From positions 1 through 35,210 of IMG/VR virus record IMGVR_UViG_3300006749_000048: a stretch of 35,210 bases of DNA, one strand, 5' to 3'. This DNA comes from a virus. The notes below the pieces were generated by a model, which had not been told where the DNA came from, searched no databases, and worked only from the letters and a program-made list of their open reading frames with translations. Of this stretch, positions 7,459-15,169 are shown in pieces; the stretch's first letter is position 1; each line of letters opens with the position of its first letter. A program made the position numbers and the translations under genes.

Positions 7459-7911
7459 TTATTCTACGTAAACTTCACCGGTCGAAAAGACTTCGTCCCA
7501 GTCGATCCTTTTTACTGCCTTCAATTGATCCAGTTTACTGAATCGTTCTCCAGGCAAACCCATCTTCAACTCAATAATCTCTTTTGCGGTTTTGATACCG
7601 ACTCCAGGAAGAACTTGAGTGAGTCCTTCTGCTGTCAAGGTATTAAGGTTCACCCGGTTGTCCGTAGGCACCTGAGGTTTGACCACAATCGGCTCTTTTT
7701 TAGTAGATGTAACTTTTCTCCGGTTGCGGCGAGTGCGAGCAGGACCTTCGTCGGAACCGCCTTCAACAGCAACAAGCTCCTGGATTTGATCTTTGTGAGC
7801 GTAAAAGACTTTACCGCTTGTGTCAGATTGAACCATCATGTACTCACCCTCATCGTGAATCGATAAGACGGTGACTTTGATGCCGCTAGGGCCGTAAATT
7901 TTCGTAGACAT
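7459..7911 (-). CDS. ComEA-like helix-hairpin-helix DNA-binding protein
   Basis: The start is taken at ATG 7911; a GTG nine bases upstream is in frame. Residues 1-48 form a small beta domain (VTVLSIHDEGEYMMVQSDTSGKVFYAH), 55-85 a basic linker (RTRRNRRK), and 86-150 a ComEA-type HhH domain: VNLNTLTAEGLTQVLPGVGIKTAKEII, with the LPGVGIKTA hairpin at 101-109. This fold binds double-stranded DNA non-specifically. Set among virion genes it could coat or guide packaged or ejected DNA rather than act in competence; that is inference. Confidence 0.75.
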   Translation of the reverse strand: MSTKIYGPSGIKVTVLSIHDEGEYMMVQSDTSGKVFYAHKDQIQELVAVEGGSDEGPARTRRNRRKVTSTKKEPIVVKPQVPTDNRVNLNTLTAEGLTQVLPGVGIKTAKEIIELKMGLPGERFSKLDQLKAVKRIDWDEVFSTGEVYVE

Positions 7912-7950
7912 GGCAGTCACTATACGAGCACAAGCTTAAACCAGAATAAG

Positions 7951-7963
7951 TTAGAATGGTAAT
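7951..7963 (+). promoter_or_regulatory. promoter-like motif upstream of the 7979 gene
   Basis: TTAGAATGGTAAT matches 10 of 13 positions of TTAGTATGCTAAC found between divergent genes at 26837-26849, and both lie 15 bp before their start codon. Probably a -10 region with a short leader. Confidence 0.3.
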
Positions 7964-7978
7964 TATCGAAAAAAGAAA

Positions 7979-8428
7979 ATGGGACAACCCATACGTATGG
8001 CGGGCGGGGGCAAATTTAGAAAATTTCTCAGTAAACTCCCTTTTGCCGGGGACATCATCAATGTGGGTTTAGAACTTGCTAACCCGCAAGAAAAAGATAT
8101 CATTCAAAAATTAAAAAACGCAGCGTTTGTCGGCGGCGGAGGTCTTGTAGCTTCAGGACTGACTGGCGGCGCTGATGCTATCCCAGCATTCATGGAACTA
8201 GCCGGGGTTCTTGGAGAAGATTTTGGAGCTCCAAAAGGACCCAAAGCTGTTAATGACGCTTTCACAAAAGCGCCAGCTCTAAACATTGAGCACTATCTGC
8301 GCTTAGCCGCATACGGTGGACGACACAAGCCCACAGAAGAAATCTTGGAAGCTGCCGGTCATCCAGGTGGATTCAAGAGACAGATTGATATACCGAGACC
8401 TAGCGGTTTGATTATGCCTCGGTTCTAA
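7979..8428 (+). CDS. small Gly-rich protein of unknown function on a plus-strand island
   Basis: A 149-residue basic protein. The N-terminus is MGQPIRMAGGGKFRKFLSKLPF, and 45-75 is a hydrophobic glycine-rich segment (AAFVGGGGLVASGLTGGADAIPAFMELAGVLG) that could insert in a membrane or bundle. The tail is RLAAYGGRHKPTEEILEAAGHPGG. It is the only plus-strand gene between 2.5 and 11.8 kb, and it ends 2 bp from a convergent minus gene. The Gly-rich hydrophobic N-terminal part recalls the 22282-23064 and 30849-31091 proteins, so a virion-internal role is possible. Confidence 0.5.
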   Translation: MGQPIRMAGGGKFRKFLSKLPFAGDIINVGLELANPQEKDIIQKLKNAAFVGGGGLVASGLTGGADAIPAFMELAGVLGEDFGAPKGPKAVNDAFTKAPALNIEHYLRLAAYGGRHKPTEEILEAAGHPGGFKRQIDIPRPSGLIMPRF

Positions 8429-8430
8429 TT

Positions 8431-8697
8431 TCAATCCCACCGGATATCGTGTTCTTGATCCATACGATACGAAAGTTTATCTAACTCGTCTAATCTCTTT
8501 GCCCAGGTGTCGCCACCGGTTTTTCCTTTGAGAGGGTTGAGACATTGAGGCGATTTGGCAGTATTACAGACTAATCCAGCTAAATCTATATCTTTTCCTG
8601 GTTTTCCCGTAGACCAATAAAGCTGTCCATTTATCCAAGTGGCTCCACACTTCTGACACTGTTTGCTCTTGATCGACATATCAGACAGATCAGGCAT
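8431..8697 (-). CDS. putative zinc-ribbon phage protein
   Basis: An 88-residue protein with CQKCGATW at about 14-21 and two further cysteines (VCNTAKSPQC at about 43-52), a likely four-cysteine zinc site. WINGQLYWSTGKPG and KGKTGGDTWAKRLDELD are segments I associate with a small conserved cyanophage protein of unknown role. An internal ATG (MSIKSKQ) is a possible alternative start. It is the last gene before the terminator serving the capsid genes, so it must be transcribed from its own promoter or by read-through. Confidence 0.65.
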   Translation of the reverse strand: MPDLSDMSIKSKQCQKCGATWINGQLYWSTGKPGKDIDLAGLVCNTAKSPQCLNPLKGKTGGDTWAKRLDELDKLSYRMDQEHDIRWD

Positions 8698-8763
8698 AGT
8701 GTTATTTATATGTCTTAAATATTTTAGATTACTTATATCTTTTGTAACGCACGGTAGGTTAAT

Positions 8764-8801
8764 TAAAACAAAAAAAAGACCCCTCCCGAAGGAAAGGTCT
8801 T
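8764..8801 (-). terminator. rho-independent terminator after the major structural genes
   Basis: On the minus strand an 11-bp perfect stem (AAGACCTTTCC pairing with GGAGGGGTCTT, including G:U pairs) closes a TTCG tetraloop at 8776-8801 and is followed by a run of T (8777-8764). The stem starts 23 bp after the stop codon of the 292-residue structural gene, as expected for the end of a highly expressed capsid operon. Confidence 0.9.
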
Positions 8802-8823
8802 GTCCGTGTTCCCTCTGATCTTA

Positions 8824-9702
8824 TCAGGAAGGAGAGGTAGAGGTGTAGACCTGAGACTCGGTAAGTCCGTCGGGCTGCAGGGCAACGTCCTGACGCTCGG
8901 GCGGCTCATCGGGAATGATCCAGCAGACTTCGCAGATTGCGAGAGCCTTGTCATCACCAGCAAGTTTGTTGACACCGGCACGGGGGTCATAGACACCGGA
9001 GCCTTGTGCCAGACCGGAAGCGGCAGCACCGCCCAAGTCAGTTGTGGTGAACAGCTTCCAGGTGGTCTCGGATCCAAGTGCAGCCCAGCTGCTGGAATCG
9101 AAGATGTTTGTGGAAGCAGTGCTGCCATTGGCAATGGCGCTGTTAGCACCAGTGATGGTTGCACCGAACTGACCGGAGACGACAGTGCCGTCATCCTTAA
9201 GACCAACGCCCACAGCGGGAACGAGGGTCAGTTCAGGGGTAGCGTCAGCACCTGCAACGCCGCTGCTCACGATGTCGCCGCCGCTTAAGCGCAGGGAAGC
9301 GCGATAAACGTAGGCGGAAGCGGGAACTGCGATGCCGTCGGTGATGTCGGCCCGGACATCCTTGTGGAAGTCGGGGGACGGAACGATGACATTTGCGTTC
9401 AGGAAAGGCTGCTCAGCGGAGTTCTGACCAGAGCCGTAAGGCTTGGTGTAGTAAGCCAGCTGATTGTTGGTGCCGAGAGCCTGGTAGCTCAAGTCGACAT
9501 AGCCAACAGCCTGTTGTGCAATCCATCCAGGCTGGAAGACAACACCAACAGGACCGCCGACAGGCTGTCCAGTCAGGTTTGTATCAACGCCGTTGGCGTT
9601 TTCATACTGGATGGTCTTCGTTTCGTGCCAAAAACGAAGAACGTTCGTGTAGTTACCAGGATAGATCTTGGCAACGTGAAGCTGATTGGGATTGATCGCC
9701 AT
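8824..9702 (-). CDS. abundant virion protein, candidate head decoration protein
   Basis: The 292-residue protein lies 14 bp downstream of the major capsid gene, with a near-perfect ribosome-binding site (GAGGAGGT) eight bases before the ATG and a strong terminator after it. Like the capsid gene it uses mostly C- or G-ending codons, a sign of high expression. It is rich in Ala, Gly, Ser and Thr and looks mainly beta: MAINPNQLHVAKIYPGNYTN, FQPGWIAQQAVGYVDLSYQ, YRASLRLSGGDIVSSG. Position and expression suggest a decoration protein or a second major shell protein. A major tail protein is an alternative. No family is recognised. Confidence 0.65.
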   Translation of the reverse strand: MAINPNQLHVAKIYPGNYTNVLRFWHETKTIQYENANGVDTNLTGQPVGGPVGVVFQPGWIAQQAVGYVDLSYQALGTNNQLAYYTKPYGSGQNSAEQPFLNANVIVPSPDFHKDVRADITDGIAVPASAYVYRASLRLSGGDIVSSGVAGADATPELTLVPAVGVGLKDDGTVVSGQFGATITGANSAIANGSTASTNIFDSSSWAALGSETTWKLFTTTDLGGAAASGLAQGSGVYDPRAGVNKLAGDDKALAICEVCWIIPDEPPERQDVALQPDGLTESQVYTSTSPS

Positions 9703-9716
9703 AGTTAATTACCTCC

Positions 9717-10832
9717 TCAAGCGTCGAAAGAGTAGGCAATGGTGGCGAAATCAGCGTTCAGAAGCTCGAAGCCTGCATAGAGGCTCCAGATCATCATGAT
9801 GAAACGGCTGAAGTCGTCATTGTTGTTGAGAAGCACCTGGGCGTTGTTGCCGCCGATGCCCACACCAACAGATTGAGGACCAAAGAACATGCCGATTGCA
9901 GCGTTGTAGTCAGCTGCAGCACCACCGATGGTGGCGTTTTGCGTTTGGGAAGGCATGTTGGTGGATTCGAAGAATCGCACGCCTTCAAAAACGAAGCCGG
10001 TCGGCATAATAGGCTCGCCAGCCACGAAAGTAGCTTGGCCGAACCCTTGACCCATGTAGATGCTCGCGTTCGGCTGCATAGCCGACATGAGCGGGTTAAT
10101 TTGACCATTGCCGGGGTAGCGAGCCACCTCACGGAAGTCACTGTTCTGACGCAAGTGCATCAGGAAAGTGGGGTCACAAACGCAGCGGTAGAAACCGTCC
10201 TGGTAGGTCGGAGTGTTGCGCTTACGCAGGGACTTAACCACACGGAGGAGGTCGTCCTTAACGTCGAACTTGGCTTGTTCGGCGTTGTTGTAAGTAAGAG
10301 CGCCAGTCGCGAGATCGCCGGGGAAGTAGTAACCGCCCTGGGTATCAGAAGACTGACCTTTTGAGACAGCTTTCAGGAGTTCGTTGATAAACACCCGATC
10401 GCGCCACCTTCTATAGTCGTCCAGCAGGGTCAGGCTGCCGATTGACTGGTGGAAAGTGGTCAGGTTGCCCGTATCCAGCAGCAAACGCTGTGCTGTGATA
10501 AGAGTTTCCCGAGCAATCTTGAACGTTGAAGGTTGAGTTGGATCAGCAGGATCTGCAGGTCCGGTATACTCTTTCAAGGTCACAAGGACCTTGTCCTTCA
10601 CGATATTACGGCTATTTGCAGTACCAATGGTCTGCTCAGCCGTACGTTCCCGAGATTCTTTGGAGCCGGGGTTACCGAAGAAGCGGTAACGGTCGAGCTG
10701 AACAGTCTGACCAGGCTGCTTAGAGAAGTCATGAACGACCACCGGTTCGGCGGCCATCTCGACGATATAGGCAGGATGGGGACGGTAAAGCTCCGCACCA
10801 AGAATCTTGGGGAAATCATTATCGATAAACAT
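9717..10832 (-). CDS. major capsid protein, N4-gp56/HK97-fold type
   Basis: The 371-residue protein has the features of the N4 gp56-like capsid family: an N-terminal arm, an RYRFFGNPG segment, a long spine-helix region (ETLITAQRLLLDTGNL...LLDDYRRWRDRVFINELLKAV, about 110-155), the P-domain block YRCVCDPTFLMHLRQNSDFREVARYPG (about 215-241), and GFVFEGVRFFESTN (about 278-291). It sits between a scaffold candidate and a decoration candidate, the usual head-gene order. Codons are strongly C/G-ending compared with neighbouring genes, consistent with the most abundant virion protein. No protease domain is present. Confidence 0.85.
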   Translation of the reverse strand: MFIDNDFPKILGAELYRPHPAYIVEMAAEPVVVHDFSKQPGQTVQLDRYRFFGNPGSKESRERTAEQTIGTANSRNIVKDKVLVTLKEYTGPADPADPTQPSTFKIARETLITAQRLLLDTGNLTTFHQSIGSLTLLDDYRRWRDRVFINELLKAVSKGQSSDTQGGYYFPGDLATGALTYNNAEQAKFDVKDDLLRVVKSLRKRNTPTYQDGFYRCVCDPTFLMHLRQNSDFREVARYPGNGQINPLMSAMQPNASIYMGQGFGQATFVAGEPIMPTGFVFEGVRFFESTNMPSQTQNATIGGAAADYNAAIGMFFGPQSVGVGIGGNNAQVLLNNNDDFSRFIMMIWSLYAGFELLNADFATIAYSFDA

Positions 10833-10914
10833 CGATAAATGTCCGCAAGAAACTACAAAATTATCTTAGCTGTTAGTTAGTTACAACTACATAGCTGATG
10901 TCTTGTTTTTAGCG

Positions 10915-11742
10915 TTAAATACCTTTTTGATTTGAACTGTTGACTGTAGAACTAAAGGTGCGGATCATGCCTCTAATACCTTCGCCAAGAACTCCATAGA
11001 CACCGCCGTAATTTGGAACATACCGAGTAGATCTGCCTCGATACGTACCCCTAACGACTGAATTAGTCCCGTCAGCGGTTTCACCAGGAGGCACGCGAGC
11101 TGTGACAGCTTCTGTCCACGTCTGACAGTAGACAGGCGTGTTGTAAACCCAATCTGCCCTAGATCCTGTTGTACCTTGTGTGGGATTCGTCAGAAGAGGA
11201 AACTGAGATAAAGGATATGCAACAGGGCCGCCAGTTATGCCTTGTGTAGACGAATTACCCTCAGGAGTTTCGAAAGGACTGTAAAACTGATTATCCGGTG
11301 GGTTATTTCCGTAAGAAATGTATGGTCCAATGTCTTTCAGGCCAGGTTCTGGTCCGAAAGCCGTCTGTACAGTGCTGTTGGCAGTATTTATAAGACCTTG
11401 ACGCCTAAAACCGTCGTAAACGTCTAAAACACCTGAAGAATGTGGGTATACATTCGTGTAATCAGTCCAATAGCCTGAAACTGCAGTAGGTACAGCTCTC
11501 CAAGCATCTGTGAAGAATCCAGATAAGTTAGGCGGACCCGGAGTGACTGTTCCGAAGCTTATACCTTGATCGCTGAGTGCTACAAATGTCTGTTGCTCAC
11601 CTTCTTTCCAGATATACCCGCTTGACGTAAGCAGGTACGTATCGATCAAGTTTAAATTTGATCCTGTGTGTTGAGGACCAGATTGAATACGGTGATATAG
11701 GGATTTATCGTATTTCCAGTTGGTAAGAGCAGCAAAAGTCAT
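10915..11742 (-). CDS. putative virion protein upstream of the capsid gene
   Basis: A 275-residue protein rich in Gly, Pro, Ser, Thr and Tyr with few charged residues, predicted mostly beta or extended. Marked segments include WKYDKSLYHRIQSGPQHTG near the N-terminus, DAWRAVPTAVSGYWTDYTNVYPHSSGV at about 79-105, and YRGRSTRYVPNYGGVYGVLGEGIRGM near the C-terminus. It lies 82 bp upstream of the capsid gene and has its own TATAAT-type promoter overlapping a palindrome. A tail, spike or decoration component is plausible. I do not recognise it. Confidence 0.5.
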   Translation of the reverse strand: MTFAALTNWKYDKSLYHRIQSGPQHTGSNLNLIDTYLLTSSGYIWKEGEQQTFVALSDQGISFGTVTPGPPNLSGFFTDAWRAVPTAVSGYWTDYTNVYPHSSGVLDVYDGFRRQGLINTANSTVQTAFGPEPGLKDIGPYISYGNNPPDNQFYSPFETPEGNSSTQGITGGPVAYPLSQFPLLTNPTQGTTGSRADWVYNTPVYCQTWTEAVTARVPPGETADGTNSVVRGTYRGRSTRYVPNYGGVYGVLGEGIRGMIRTFSSTVNSSNQKGI

Positions 11743-11765
11743 TTTCTGAAGCTTTTACTCTACTT

Positions 11766-11779
11766 TAATCCGGATTATA
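11766..11779 (-). promoter_or_regulatory. TATAAT promoter overlapping a 12-bp palindrome
   Basis: The minus strand carries a perfect -10 hexamer TATAAT at 11779-11774, giving a leader of about 25 nt to the start at 11742. It overlaps the perfect 12-bp palindrome TAATCCGGATTA (11766-11777), which looks like an operator. No good -35 is present (TAAAGG at 17 bp), so an activator or phage factor may be needed. The holin-like gene diverges from the same region. Confidence 0.4.
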
Positions 11780-11809
11780 TTTGATATAGCACCGGGCCTT
11801 TAGAGACTA

Positions 11810-12136
11810 ATGATCGAAAAGTTAGTCTCTATGTTGGTAGTTGATGCCGAATTAGCTGGTAGTTCGATTGCAGGTACTGTGACTGAATCGCTTGTTCACC
11901 CGCGAAACAAAAAGTACTTTCTAAGGCACTTTTTACGAGCCATGACGGTTGGATGGCTTCTCGCCACCTTCATTGCTCCTGCCATTGCTCACAGAATGCA
12001 GTTTTCCAAAGCAGAATCAGTCGCTGTGGCGTTCATCGGTGGTTACGCAGGTATAAAACTTCTAAATTCGGCTGAAAAAATCGCTTTGAACAAACTTGTT
12101 AAAGCTAAAAACGAAGAAGAAGACACTCAGAGCTGA
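11810..12136 (+). CDS. holin-like small membrane protein
   Basis: The 108-residue protein has two predicted transmembrane helices, AMTVGWLLATFIAPAIAH (44-61) and SVAVAFIGGYAGIKLLNSA (70-88), a basic segment before the first (PRNKKYFLRHFLR), and a charged C-terminal tail (KAKNEEEDTQS). The GTVTESLVHPRNKK...APAIA layout recalls LydA-type phage holins, which make lethal membrane holes at the end of infection. It is divergent from a virion gene and ends with a 10-bp convergent overlap with the next minus gene. The alternative is an unrelated phage membrane protein. Confidence 0.5.
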   Translation: MIEKLVSMLVVDAELAGSSIAGTVTESLVHPRNKKYFLRHFLRAMTVGWLLATFIAPAIAHRMQFSKAESVAVAFIGGYAGIKLLNSAEKIALNKLVKAKNEEEDTQS

Positions 12137-12261
12137 ACATTCTCGTCAAATTGCTCGTTTTTAGGCTCAACAGGCCGTGATGGACCCGGTGAAGCGCCTG
12201 TACGAGGTTTTTTGGCTTTACCTTGGCTTTCTTTGCGTCCGCTTGCGTTCAAAGCTTTCAT
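12127..12261 (-). CDS. 44-residue basic protein
   Basis: The start is taken at ATG 12261, preceded by AAAGGGTG nine bases upstream. A longer reading of the frame would have to cross the terminator at 12291-12314 and is rejected. The product (MKALNASGRKESQGKAKKP...) is rich in Lys, Arg, Gly and Pro with an acidic end and has no hydrophobic segment. It may be a small DNA- or scaffold-associated protein. The context (after the scaffold candidate's terminator, convergent with the holin-like gene) gives no function. Confidence 0.5.
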   Translation of the reverse strand: MKALNASGRKESQGKAKKPRTGASPGPSRPVEPKNEQFDENVQL

Positions 12262-12290
12262 AATTACACCCTTTATGTAAAAATTAGCAG

Positions 12291-12314
12291 AAAAAAACCC
12301 CTCCTGAGAGGGGT
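12291..12314 (-). terminator. rho-independent terminator after the scaffold candidate gene
   Basis: On the minus strand ACCCCTC-TCAG-GAGGGGT forms a 7-bp GC-rich stem with a 4-nt loop (12314-12297), followed by seven T residues (12297-12291). It lies about 54 bp after the stop of the 12368-13285 gene. Confidence 0.85.
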
Positions 12315-12367
12315 CATTCTGAGGAGCCGACACCCACCCACCGTGAAAGTGAAGGCGTCGAACTATA

Positions 12368-13285
12368 TCAGGAAGCTTCCATGAACAGAAGCTTGGAACG
12401 CAGAGCATCAGGACTCATTTGAGCCAGATGACGCCATGCATTCTCGGGTGAGCGATTCATTGCATCACCAAAAGCATCCCACTGCTGCTGAGGTTGCGCT
12501 GCTTGGGGTTGACCGGCAGTTGCTGCCGGAGGAGCAGGCATGTCGTAGTTCTGCTGATACTGCTGAGGAGCCTGAGTCTGAACATCACCGTCGATGTCAA
12601 CAGGAATCACTTCAGTAAAGAAGCGATCGGTGTAGTCAGCCAGGTAGTCAGGGTTGGTAAGGATTTGCTCCATACCACCTGCACGCTCAGTGATCTGATC
12701 AGTCTTTTGAGACTGCTGGATCAGCATGTCCTCCAGGGCACAAGCGTAGGAATTAAGGATTCCAGGGGCTTCAACCCCGAACTGCTTAATTACCTCTTGA
12801 CTTGCGGCGCTTAGTTGACCTTTGCTGCTGGCCGTAGAAGCCTGCGAGGAAGTTTGGGTCGGTGAGGCGCTGGTAACGGAGGTCTGCGGAGCCTGCTGTG
12901 CCTGGTAGGCCCATGGCTGGACCTGTGAAGGCTGACTCAGTGGTGTTGTAACCTGCTGCTGCAGCTGGGTCGATTGAGACTGTGGTGCCTGGCTGGGGGT
13001 TGGTAATTGGCCCAGAACCCGCTCCAGGGACCCCATCGCTGCTTCCCACGGATTGTTCGGGGAGGATTGCGACGTTGACGGGCTGGACAGGTTGCTGATA
13101 GAAGGGTCCAAAGCCGGTGCCGCCTGCTGTGGCGGTTGGGCTGTAGGAACCGAAGCTACCGCCGGGGTAGCTGTTTGTGCCACCCACTGCGGGTAGGCGG
13201 TTGTCGAGCCCTGGTCGTTGGATACCGCCGGGGCTGCCGCCGGGGAGACCGGGCTCGGGGTCGAAGCTTGGATCTGCTGGCTCAT
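12368..13285 (-). CDS. candidate capsid scaffold protein, overlapping the portal gene
   Basis: Between portal and capsid genes, where tailed phages usually encode the scaffold. The product (305 residues from ATG 13285) is rich in Gln, Pro, Ser and Ala up to about 165, then has a more ordered part: SAASQEVIKQFGVEAPGILNSYACALEDMLIQQSQKT with a helical core, EQILTNPDYLADYTDRFF, and a C-terminal helix NAWRHLAQMSPDALRSKLLFMEAS. Such extended helical proteins with a basic C-terminus are typical of scaffolds. The frame overlaps the last 500 bp of the portal gene. The portal frame has the stronger C-ending codon bias there. ATG 13036 (222 residues, GGGAAG upstream) is therefore a possible true start. 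Some overlap is needed in either case. Confidence 0.6.
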   Translation of the reverse strand: MSQQIQASTPSPVSPAAAPAVSNDQGSTTAYPQWVAQTATPAVASVPTAQPPQQAAPALDPSISNLSSPSTSQSSPNNPWEAAMGSLERVLGQLPTPSQAPQSQSTQLQQQVTTPLSQPSQVQPWAYQAQQAPQTSVTSASPTQTSSQASTASSKGQLSAASQEVIKQFGVEAPGILNSYACALEDMLIQQSQKTDQITERAGGMEQILTNPDYLADYTDRFFTEVIPVDIDGDVQTQAPQQYQQNYDMPAPPAATAGQPQAAQPQQQWDAFGDAMNRSPENAWRHLAQMSPDALRSKLLFMEAS

Positions 13286-15011
13286 AGCTACCCGAGTAAG
13301 TTAGTTCTTCCGCAAGGTGATCGAACGTCCTGTAAAGGAGCGGTGTGATATTCAGTCTAGGATCAGCCGCTAAAGGTTGATCAGGTGCAAGGGGATGCGG
13401 AGACTGCAACATCTGATTTAATAATACCAGGAATTGCTGCATTGCCGACTGTGTTTGTCCAACCATTCGGAATGGAAAGCCTTTCAACATTTCGGCACGT
13501 TCTGCTTCAGTCTTATCAGGGAAGAGGTATTTAATTGCCTCTACGCTGTTAACACCTACCTCTTGCATGTTTCGAACGACGATTGATTTTTGCTGTAAAT
13601 CAAAAGCCGTGTCCTCATAAACATCGCCCATAAAGCGATATGAAACACTGCGGTCGCCGTCTTCCGGAAGACCAACGACGCCGCGAGGAACTTTATTTTT
13701 TGCCAGTGCTTGCTTTATTTCTTCGTCGAGTTTCATATCAAATCGGCGGAGAGCCTTTTGATATTTCTCGAGTGTTTCTTCGGTTTGTTCTTTAGGTGGG
13801 TTTGGTTCTTTCATTCCGCTGGCCGCAATAAACGACTCACGGAAAATCATCTCTTGATGATAAATCATCATCTCCAAAAGACGACAGAAACCATAGGTAA
13901 GGAAGCTTTTATTCTTCCGTAGAGCCGTGGCTTGAGCACGGCCCATCAAACCTTTGATTTCAGTAGCGGTCGCTCCTGCTGAAATAGAGATCTCATCCAC
14001 ACCTCCAAGGGCTGTGCGGATTTCTTCTCTCAGAAGCAGGACATACCGGTTCATGTCCCCACTAATCGGGTCAGGCGTCATGTAGCCGACACGATCAGAG
14101 GGTTCAACGTTGGCAATGATGCGTGGAACACGCAGCCCACCTCCCATGGATGAACCGAAAGGTTCACTTACACGAGTAGAGGGAGTGTCCCGACCAGCAA
14201 AACCGCTTTGAGAGCTGATTGTCGGACGGAAAGTGCTACCGGCATCACCCGCTTCGACAAGGTCAGAACGGGGTCTGCTTGAGATAAGCGTAGGGTTGCC
14301 AAAGAATTCAATATTTTTCGATATATTCTGGATCATCTCGTTATGAAGCACGATCTGCTCCATAAACGGATCAAAGTCTCCCTCGCCGTCAGTGCCGCTT
14401 GCGTTTGGCTTGTTAAGACACTCAACAGCAGGGACAAATCCCAAAGAATTAGGTCTTACTTTCTGACCAGAAATTCCTGCACCAGGCTCTACCTCGAAGC
14501 TGAGCTCGGAGTCCGATTCGATTTCTGTGATTGTCTCGGCAGTAATAGATAGACGGACGTACCTTTTGTTCTGCCCATAAGTATCTGCCGGTAGACCAAG
14601 AGTAGCGTTCTTGACTTTGTAATCGTAAATAATGACGACTTCTTCGATCTGACCGTTCAAGTCATGAAAAACTCGATACTGATTTTTGTTGAAAAAATAA
14701 ATCTGATATTTCAGCTTCTGGTCAGGACGGAAATAAAAGAGTCCGCAACCATCGATTAGAAAATTTCTAATGATGGCTGGGAAACGAATATCAAGCCGGT
14801 TTAGCTCGATGACGTCGTGAAGAAAACTTGTTCGACTTTTGTAAGTGTCCTGATCGCAGTAAAAAGACAACCCTTTTTTAATCATCAAAAGGGTCATTTG
14901 CTGCAGGTGGCTCAGCACCACCATTGTCGCAGCTTGGTTCTGCCGACCTTGAGTACGAGCAGCCTCTAAGATCTCCTCGAACTTATTTCGGACTTCAGTA
15001 GAGGCTGTCAT
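12786..15011 (-). CDS. portal protein
   Basis: The 741-residue protein should form the dodecameric ring through which DNA enters and leaves the head. The N-terminal part is helical, then FLHDVIELNRLDIRFPAIIRNFLIDGCGLFYFRPD and a beta-rich wing lead to GFVPAVECLNKPNASGTDGEGDFDPFMEQIVLHNEMIQNISKNIEFFGNPTLI (about 190-245), followed by the long stem region with a conserved-looking ALGGVDEISISAGATATEIKGLMGRAQ (about 335-360). This is the layout of SPP1/N4-type portals. The C-terminal 150 residues are Gly/Pro-rich and end in a basic tail (STKRRKSRGN). The last 500 bp overlap the scaffold candidate in another frame. It lies upstream of the head genes, as usual. Confidence 0.85.
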   Translation of the reverse strand: MTASTEVRNKFEEILEAARTQGRQNQAATMVVLSHLQQMTLLMIKKGLSFYCDQDTYKSRTSFLHDVIELNRLDIRFPAIIRNFLIDGCGLFYFRPDQKLKYQIYFFNKNQYRVFHDLNGQIEEVVIIYDYKVKNATLGLPADTYGQNKRYVRLSITAETITEIESDSELSFEVEPGAGISGQKVRPNSLGFVPAVECLNKPNASGTDGEGDFDPFMEQIVLHNEMIQNISKNIEFFGNPTLISSRPRSDLVEAGDAGSTFRPTISSQSGFAGRDTPSTRVSEPFGSSMGGGLRVPRIIANVEPSDRVGYMTPDPISGDMNRYVLLLREEIRTALGGVDEISISAGATATEIKGLMGRAQATALRKNKSFLTYGFCRLLEMMIYHQEMIFRESFIAASGMKEPNPPKEQTEETLEKYQKALRRFDMKLDEEIKQALAKNKVPRGVVGLPEDGDRSVSYRFMGDVYEDTAFDLQQKSIVVRNMQEVGVNSVEAIKYLFPDKTEAERAEMLKGFPFRMVGQTQSAMQQFLVLLNQMLQSPHPLAPDQPLAADPRLNITPLLYRTFDHLAEELTYSGSYEPADPSFDPEPGLPGGSPGGIQRPGLDNRLPAVGGTNSYPGGSFGSYSPTATAGGTGFGPFYQQPVQPVNVAILPEQSVGSSDGVPGAGSGPITNPQPGTTVSIDPAAAAGYNTTESAFTGPAMGLPGTAGSADLRYQRLTDPNFLAGFYGQQQRSTKRRKSRGN

Positions 15012-15022
15012 TTAAAAATGGA

Positions 15023-15169
15023 TTACTTCTTTTCCTTGTGAGAACGTGCTTTTTCCTTGGCACGCTTTCGTTTTTCCATCTTAACCTCGTCACCGCTGGG
15101 AGCCTTTTTTTCCTCGCGGTCGGCTTTAAACTTAGCTAAGACCTCCGCAGGCATTTTATTGTCAGCCAT
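15023..15169 (-). CDS. 48-residue highly charged protein
   Basis: ATG 15169 overlaps the end of the GT17-like gene by 8 bp, so its translation is probably coupled. The stop lies 11 bp before the portal gene. The product begins MADNKMPAEVLAKFKADREEKK and is mostly Lys, Glu, Arg and Ala, a single predicted helix with a strongly basic C-terminal half (KRKRAKEKARSHKEKK). Similar short charged proteins often precede portal genes in phages, but no function is known. The continuous frame and tight spacing are the main support. Confidence 0.55.
   Translation of the reverse strand: MADNKMPAEVLAKFKADREEKKAPSGDEVKMEKRKRAKEKARSHKEKK

Noticed and set aside
8703-8710. TATAAATA on the minus strand, like a T4 late promoter
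   Set aside because: It lies only 5 bp before the start codon and the word also occurs inside genes (near 3538 and 17198), so chance in AT-rich DNA is likely.
9393-9695. Long open frames on the plus strand opposite the capsid operon
   Set aside because: They are by-products of the C/G-ending codon use of the capsid and decoration genes; they lack starts with ribosome-binding sites and recognisable domains.
12262-12408. N-terminal extension of the 44-residue gene to 93 residues
   Set aside because: It would translate through the terminator at 12291-12314 and overlap the scaffold gene end; ATG 12261 has a proper ribosome-binding site.
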